A stretch of 32,085 nt of DNA. Source: an uncultured Oscillospiraceae bacterium. Its GTDB lineage: Bacteria; Bacillota; Clostridia; Oscillospirales; Oscillospiraceae. Location: the NCBI GenBank assembly GCA_910588105.1, contig CAJUQD010000031.1:1-32085 (forward strand), in the 5' to 3' direction. Of this stretch, positions 28,717 to 32,085 are shown piece after piece; position 1 is the first letter of the stretch, and each line of letters opens with the position of its first letter. Under the pieces are notes generated by a model. That model was not told the DNA's origin and did not search any database. It worked only from the letters and a program-made list of their open reading frames with translations. The translations under genes and the position numbers were made by a program.

Positions 28717-29018
28717 CGGTAGCTGATGGGATAGGACCAGCCCAATACCTGTGAATGGGGCAACTCAAAAGAGCTGCCATCGCCATTGCAATAGGTATAG
28801 ACGCCGTGCTCATAGGCAAAAAAGTCAAAACTGATATCATCAAAATGGGGTTCGCGATACTTTACAAAGACATAGGAGGCTTCCTCTGGCGGCGTTGCGG
28901 GCGGCCGCCATGGGATGATGGTCACCTCATCCATACTTTGAATGCCTAAAATATCCATCAATTCGGCTTCCCGCTTTTTGTCATAGAGCAATTGACTGGT
29001 CATGTCTAAAATTGTCAT
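28710..29018 (-). CDS. unknown small acidic protein
   Basis: 102 residues from ATG 29018, with GTAGGGGATAAA upstream. The sequence (MTILDMTSQLLYDKKREAEL, later PPATPPEEASYVFVKYREPH and FDDISFDFFAYEHGVYTYCN) is soluble, aromatic and acidic, and no domain is recognised. It diverges from an XRE regulator, with half-site repeats for that regulator around both start regions and a good reverse-strand promoter (29070-29098). The arrangement fits a regulator controlling its neighbour; an immunity or toxin-antitoxin-like role is possible but unsupported. Confidence 0.6.
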   Translation of the reverse strand: MTILDMTSQLLYDKKREAELMDILGIQSMDEVTIIPWRPPATPPEEASYVFVKYREPHFDDISFDFFAYEHGVYTYCNGDGSSFELPHSQVLGWSYPISYRK

Positions 29019-29039
29019 TCTTTATCCCCTACTCTGAAA

Positions 29040-29111
29040 TGACATTTAGTGAATGTCAAATATAGTAGCATAATAACATAAACTTACCTCAATGACAAGA
29101 ACTAAATGTCA
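29040..29111. promoter_or_regulatory. operator array between the unknown gene and the XRE gene
   Basis: TGACATTTAGT (29040-29050) is repeated inverted as ACTAAATGTCA (29101-29111), a perfect 11-base pair of sites 50 bases apart. Two more half-sites, AATGTCA (29052-29058) and TGACA (29093-29097), lie inside. With 29040-29046 the second forms TGACATT-N5-AATGTCA. One outer site touches the XRE ribosome-binding region and an inner one overlaps the reverse promoter -35. Confidence 0.7.
29070..29098 (-). promoter_or_regulatory. promoter of the unknown reverse-strand gene
   Basis: On the reverse strand TTGTCA (29093-29098), 17-base spacer, TATTAT (29070-29075). The operator half-sites lie both over the -35 and just downstream of the -10, so repression by the neighbouring XRE protein is likely. 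Confidence 0.65.
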
Positions 29112-29123
29112 AAAGGAGGGTTT

Positions 29124-29369
29124 ATGTTTAAAAACAAAAATGCGGACGGAACATTGAATCTGTGTGGAAAGAATGTAGCCCATCTGCGATTGGCTTTAGC
29201 TCCAAAGGTATCTCAGAAGGATTTAGCCGACCGCCTGCAAATCGCCGGGCTGGATTTAGACAAAAACGCGGTCCAGCGGATTGAGAGCGGGCAGCGGTTC
29301 GTTACGGATATTGAGCTGCGCACGCTGGCCGAGGTTTTAGGCGTTTCTGTGGATGAACTGCTGAAATAA
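29124..29369 (+). CDS. XRE-family (Cro/CI-like) transcription regulator
   Basis: 81 residues from ATG 29124, fixed by AAAAGGAGGG four bases upstream. The HTH spans about residues 18-75: KNVAHLRLALAPKVSQKDLA, then DRLQIAGLDLDKNAVQRIES and GVSVDELLK. Single-domain XRE proteins of this size repress their own or a divergent operon. The GLDLDKNAVQRIESG segment is the recognition-helix region seen in small XRE regulators of Firmicutes. The upstream operator array fits autoregulation and control of the divergent unknown gene. Confidence 0.92.
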   Translation: MFKNKNADGTLNLCGKNVAHLRLALAPKVSQKDLADRLQIAGLDLDKNAVQRIESGQRFVTDIELRTLAEVLGVSVDELLK

Positions 29370-29374
29370 AGCAT

Positions 29375-29404
29375 AAAAGAGCCCCGGCCGTCGGCCGGGG
29401 CTTC
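29375..29404. terminator. bidirectional terminator between the XRE gene and ilvE
   Basis: AGCCCCGGCC (29380-29389) with its complement (29393-29402) and a GTC loop. On the reverse strand the stem is followed by CTTTTATGC, ending ilvE; on + only a weak T-rich tail follows. Confidence 0.8.
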
Positions 29405-29413
29405 GTCTTGTCC

Positions 29414-30481
29414 TTATTCCACGGGCACGGTCCAGCCGTGGGGGTCGGCCACCGTCCCCCACTGGATGCCGGTGAGGGTGTCGTACAGCCGCTGGGTCAG
29501 GGGGCCAATCTTGCCCCCGCTGACGGTTTCCCTGCGGTTCTCCCAGGCCAGCAGGCCGATGGGGGACACCACCGCCGCCGTGCCGGTGCCCCAGGCCTCC
29601 TCCAGGGCGCCCGCCCGGGCGGCGTCGAACAGTTCCTGGGCGGAGATGAGCCGCTCCTCCACCGGGATGCCCCAGGAGCGGATCAGCTCCAGGCAGCTCT
29701 TGCGGGTGATGCCGGGGAGCACCGACCCGGTGAGCTCGGGGGTGACCACCGTGCCGCTGATCTTGAACATCACGTTCATGGAGCCCACTTCCTCGATATA
29801 CCTGCGGTGGACGCCGTCCAGCCACAGCACCTGGGAGAAGCCCTGCCCCTCCGCCCGCTCGCCGGCGCGGATGGAGGCGGCGTAGTTGCCGCCGCACTTG
29901 GTAAAGCCGGTGCCCCCCTTGACGGCCCGCACGTCCTCGTCCTCCACATAGATTTTCACCGGGTTGATCCCCTCGGGGTAATAGGCCCCCACCGGGCAGC
30001 AGATGACGGCGAACAGGTAGCTGTGGGAGGCGTGCACCCCCAGGCCGTTGTCGGTGGCGATGATGAAGGGGCGGATGTAGAGGGACGCGCCCACCTTGTG
30101 GGGCACCCAGGCCCGGTCCATGCCCACCACGGCCTTGACGGCCTGGACAAAATCCTCCTCGGGGATCTCGGGGATGCACATGCGGCGGCAGGAGGAGTTG
30201 AGCCGGGCGGCGTTCTCATAGGGCCGGAAGAGCTGTACCTGGCCGGCGGGGGTGCGGTAAGCCTTCATGCCCTCGAAAATCTCCTGGGCATAGTGGAACA
30301 CCATGCAGGACAGCTCGAAGGGCAGCGGGCCGTAGGGCACCACCCGGGGGTCGTGCCAGCCCTGGCCGCCGGTGTAGTCCATGAGGAACATGTGGTCGGT
30401 GAAGGTCTTGCCGAACACCAGCTTGTCCGGGTCGGGCTGGGGCTTCAAGGCCTGGGCGGGGGTGATTTTGATATCCAGCAT
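29414..30481 (-). CDS. ilvE: branched-chain amino acid aminotransferase
   Basis: Fold-type IV PLP enzyme moving the amino group between Leu/Ile/Val and 2-oxoglutarate. 355 residues, the size of the longer BCAT group. The PLP lysine is K195 in KGGTGFTKCGGNYAAS; also visible are EIFEGMKAYRTPAG near 67 and RRMCIPEIPEEDF near 99. The GTGTAAVVSPIG motif near 309 is the phosphate-binding loop. The ribosome-binding site AAAGGAG precedes ATG 30481. A reverse-strand promoter (30517-30545) and the shared terminator define a single-gene unit. Confidence 0.95.
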   Translation of the reverse strand: MLDIKITPAQALKPQPDPDKLVFGKTFTDHMFLMDYTGGQGWHDPRVVPYGPLPFELSCMVFHYAQEIFEGMKAYRTPAGQVQLFRPYENAARLNSSCRRMCIPEIPEEDFVQAVKAVVGMDRAWVPHKVGASLYIRPFIIATDNGLGVHASHSYLFAVICCPVGAYYPEGINPVKIYVEDEDVRAVKGGTGFTKCGGNYAASIRAGERAEGQGFSQVLWLDGVHRRYIEEVGSMNVMFKISGTVVTPELTGSVLPGITRKSCLELIRSWGIPVEERLISAQELFDAARAGALEEAWGTGTAAVVSPIGLLAWENRRETVSGGKIGPLTQRLYDTLTGIQWGTVADPHGWTVPVE

Positions 30482-30516
30482 AGGGATCGGCTCCTTTGAC
30501 GATGTAAAGTAAAGTT

Positions 30517-30545
30517 ATTATACCAGCGCCGGGCTTGGGATGCAA
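30517..30545 (-). promoter_or_regulatory. ilvE promoter
   Basis: On the reverse strand TTGCAT (30540-30545), 17-base spacer, perfect TATAAT (30517-30522). Confidence 0.75.
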
Positions 30546-30569
30546 TGGGGATTTTCCCAAATCCGGCCC

Positions 30570-30598
30570 TTGTTTTTGTGTCGGCGATTTGGTATAAT
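30570..30598 (+). promoter_or_regulatory. promoter of the gdpP-like gene
   Basis: TTGTTT (30570-30575), 17-base spacer, TATAAT (30593-30598). It lies only 25 bases from the divergent ilvE promoter. Confidence 0.7.
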
Positions 30599-30652
30599 CT
30601 ATTATCTATGGAATGCGGCCCCTGCCCCGGATAGAGTTGGAAAGAGGTGGAG

Positions 30653-32085
30653 ATGGTGTATCAGAAGCTGACGCGGCTGCTGGCCCCGCGCATCGGGCTG
30701 TACTTTGGGGTGATGCTGGCCTTCGCGGGGATCACCGCCCTGCTGGGGGAGACCCAGGCGGCGGTGGCGGAGCTCATTGTGGTGGGCGTGCTGCTGGTCG
30801 CCTGCGGGGCGTCCGCCCTGCGGCGCAAGCGGGAGGCGGACCAGTACCTGAAGGAACTGATGGACAGCATGGACCAGGCCACCAGGGACAGCACCCTCAA
30901 CTGTCCCCTGCCCCTGGTGATGTTCCGCCCGGACACCGACGAGGTGGTGTGGTCCAACGACCGCTTTCTGCGCCTTACGGAAGACCAGGAGCGGATGTTT
31001 GATACCAAGATGTCCGACCTGGCCCCCAACTTTGACTCCCGCTGGCTGCTGGAGGGGAAGAGCGAGTGCCCGGGGGAGGTGGAGCTGGGCCAGCGGCGCT
31101 ACCAGGTGTTCGGCGACATGGCCCGCCCCACGGCTGGAAAGGAGGAGGGTCTGCTGGCCACCACCTACTGGCTGGACGTCACCGAGCTTGCCGATACCAG
31201 GGACATCTTCAAGGCCACCCGGCCGGTGCTGGCCCTGCTGCTGCTGGACAATTACGAGGACGCCATCAAGGGCCAGGATGAAAACATCCGCTCGGCCATG
31301 CTCAGTGAAATCAGCCAGCGCTTCTCCCGCTGGGCGGAGCGCGCCCACGGGGTGTTCTGCCGGTTAGACCGGGACAGGTTCCTGTTTTTGTTTGAGGAGC
31401 AGTATCTGGAGGGGTATAAGGAGGAAAAATTCTCCTTGCTGGACAGCGTGCGGGAGGTGGTCAACCCAGCGGGCATCCCCGCCACCGTATCCATCGGCGT
31501 GGGGGTGGACGGGGACACCTTCGAAGAGCTCTACCGCTTTGCCAACCTGTCGGTGGAGATGGCGCTGAGCCGGGGGGGCGACCAGGCGGTGGTGAAGAAC
31601 CGTTTCACCTTCGAGTTCTTCGGCGGGCGCAGCAAGGAGACCGAGCGGCGCACCAAGGTGAAGAGCCGGGTGATGGCCTCCGCCATGGGCGAGCTGGTGG
31701 CAGACGCGTCGTGCGTCATGGTCATGGGCCACCGCTCCCCCGACTTCGACGCGGTGGGGGCAGCCGTGGGCGTATGTGCCATCGCCCGGATGAAGGGGGT
31801 GCGCCACTATATCATCCGGGAGGCGGGGGGGACCCCGGCGGATGAGCTCTATGACCGGGTGGCGCGGATGCCCCAGTACGAGGGGGTGCTGCTGGACCCC
31901 CAGGAGGCCATGCTCCGGGCGGACTCCCGCTCCCTGCTGGTGGTGGTGGACACCAACCGCCCCGAGCAGGTGCAGAACCGGGAGCTGCTGGACTCCTGCA
32001 ACAAGGTGGCGGTCATCGACCACCACCGGCGGGCCGCCACCTATATCGAGGGGGCGGACCTCAATTTCCACGAGCCCTACGCCTC
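30653..32085 (+). CDS. gdpP: GdpP-type cyclic-di-AMP phosphodiesterase (3' end outside window)
   Basis: Runs off the right edge after 477 codons with no stop, and starts at ATG 30653 after GGAAAGAGGTGGAG. The order fits GdpP: two membrane segments (about residues 12-28 and 36-53), a PAS-like sensor (about 70-175, including PLPLVMFRPDTDEVVWSNDR), a degenerate GGDEF-like domain (about 180-320) and the start of the DHH hydrolase. The first DHH motif is seen as MGHRSPDFDAVGAAVG (near 360), and the DHH motif itself as VAVIDHHRRAA (near 454). GdpP cleaves c-di-AMP to pApA and so affects potassium and cell-wall homeostasis. The DHHA1 end lies outside the window. Confidence 0.93.
   Translation, partial: MVYQKLTRLLAPRIGLYFGVMLAFAGITALLGETQAAVAELIVVGVLLVACGASALRRKREADQYLKELMDSMDQATRDSTLNCPLPLVMFRPDTDEVVWSNDRFLRLTEDQERMFDTKMSDLAPNFDSRWLLEGKSECPGEVELGQRRYQVFGDMARPTAGKEEGLLATTYWLDVTELADTRDIFKATRPVLALLLLDNYEDAIKGQDENIRSAMLSEISQRFSRWAERAHGVFCRLDRDRFLFLFEEQYLEGYKEEKFSLLDSVREVVNPAGIPATVSIGVGVDGDTFEELYRFANLSVEMALSRGGDQAVVKNRFTFEFFGGRSKETERRTKVKSRVMASAMGELVADASCVMVMGHRSPDFDAVGAAVGVCAIARMKGVRHYIIREAGGTPADELYDRVARMPQYEGVLLDPQEAMLRADSRSLLVVVDTNRPEQVQNRELLDSCNKVAVIDHHRRAATYIEGADLNFHEPYA

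Noticed and set aside
1..32085. tRNA, rRNA or CRISPR array
   Set aside because: No cloverleaf-like GGTTCGA block with CCA end, no rRNA motifs and no regularly spaced repeats were seen on either strand by eye.

Overview
The window looks like chromosome from a high-GC Firmicute of the Clostridia, most like the Oscillospiraceae (Flavonifractor/Oscillibacter-like gut anaerobes). This rests on strong AGGAGG ribosome-binding sites, sigma-A style promoters (TTGACA-N17-TATAAT variants), a GdpP-type c-di-AMP phosphodiesterase, a TepA-like ClpP homologue, a PadR/DUF1700-like pair, Gp15-type phage tail genes and small TA-flanked MITEs. The assignment is an inference from gene content; no rRNA, tRNA or CRISPR array is present.

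Layout. 1-6500 is a housekeeping run, all on +: the end of an ABC-F ATPase, a YdcF-like envelope protein, prfA, a HAD phosphatase fused to a membrane domain, a YrdC-type threonylcarbamoyl-AMP synthase, coaE, an M18 aminopeptidase and a GNAT acetyltransferase. 6500-8200 holds a TepA-like protease, whose Shine-Dalgarno sequence is buried in a terminator-like hairpin, and a Crp/Fnr regulator. 8400-9770 is a decayed prophage tail module (Gp15 fragment, tape-measure start) with a small reversed two-gene cassette between the fragments. 9830-12255 carries a class I aminotransferase and a gene graveyard: an ADH-like start, an FGGY kinase N-terminus, and an Old Yellow Enzyme fragment joined directly to it. 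12260-14480 is a TetR-controlled ABC exporter. 14477-17350 has a NYN/LOTUS protein and an ECF sigma factor paired with a membrane protein that ends in five Cys/His zinc knuckles outside the cell.

17360-21216 contains a WYL regulator, a degenerate phosphohexomutase-like protein, an MFS exporter and a small lipoprotein that lies between two copies of the MFS gene's 3' end. 21218-22410 is a PadR regulator with its HAAS-domain membrane partner. 22520-24310 is an ABC-F ribosome-protection-like gene behind a long leader holding a promoter, a four-codon reading frame, mutually exclusive antiterminator and terminator helices, and a terminator just before the gene. 24500-26200 has a gene scrap and an SDR oxidoreductase bracketed by two direct copies of a 165-bp MITE. 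26219-32085 carries a membrane protein, pyrG, a divergent unknown/XRE pair with a clear operator array, ilvE, and the start of gdpP running off the end.

The best candidates for new biology are the ABC-F attenuator, the ECF sigma/zinc-knuckle membrane protein pair, the pseudo-phosphohexomutase, the hidden Shine-Dalgarno of the TepA-like gene, and the evidence of recent gene decay and rearrangement.
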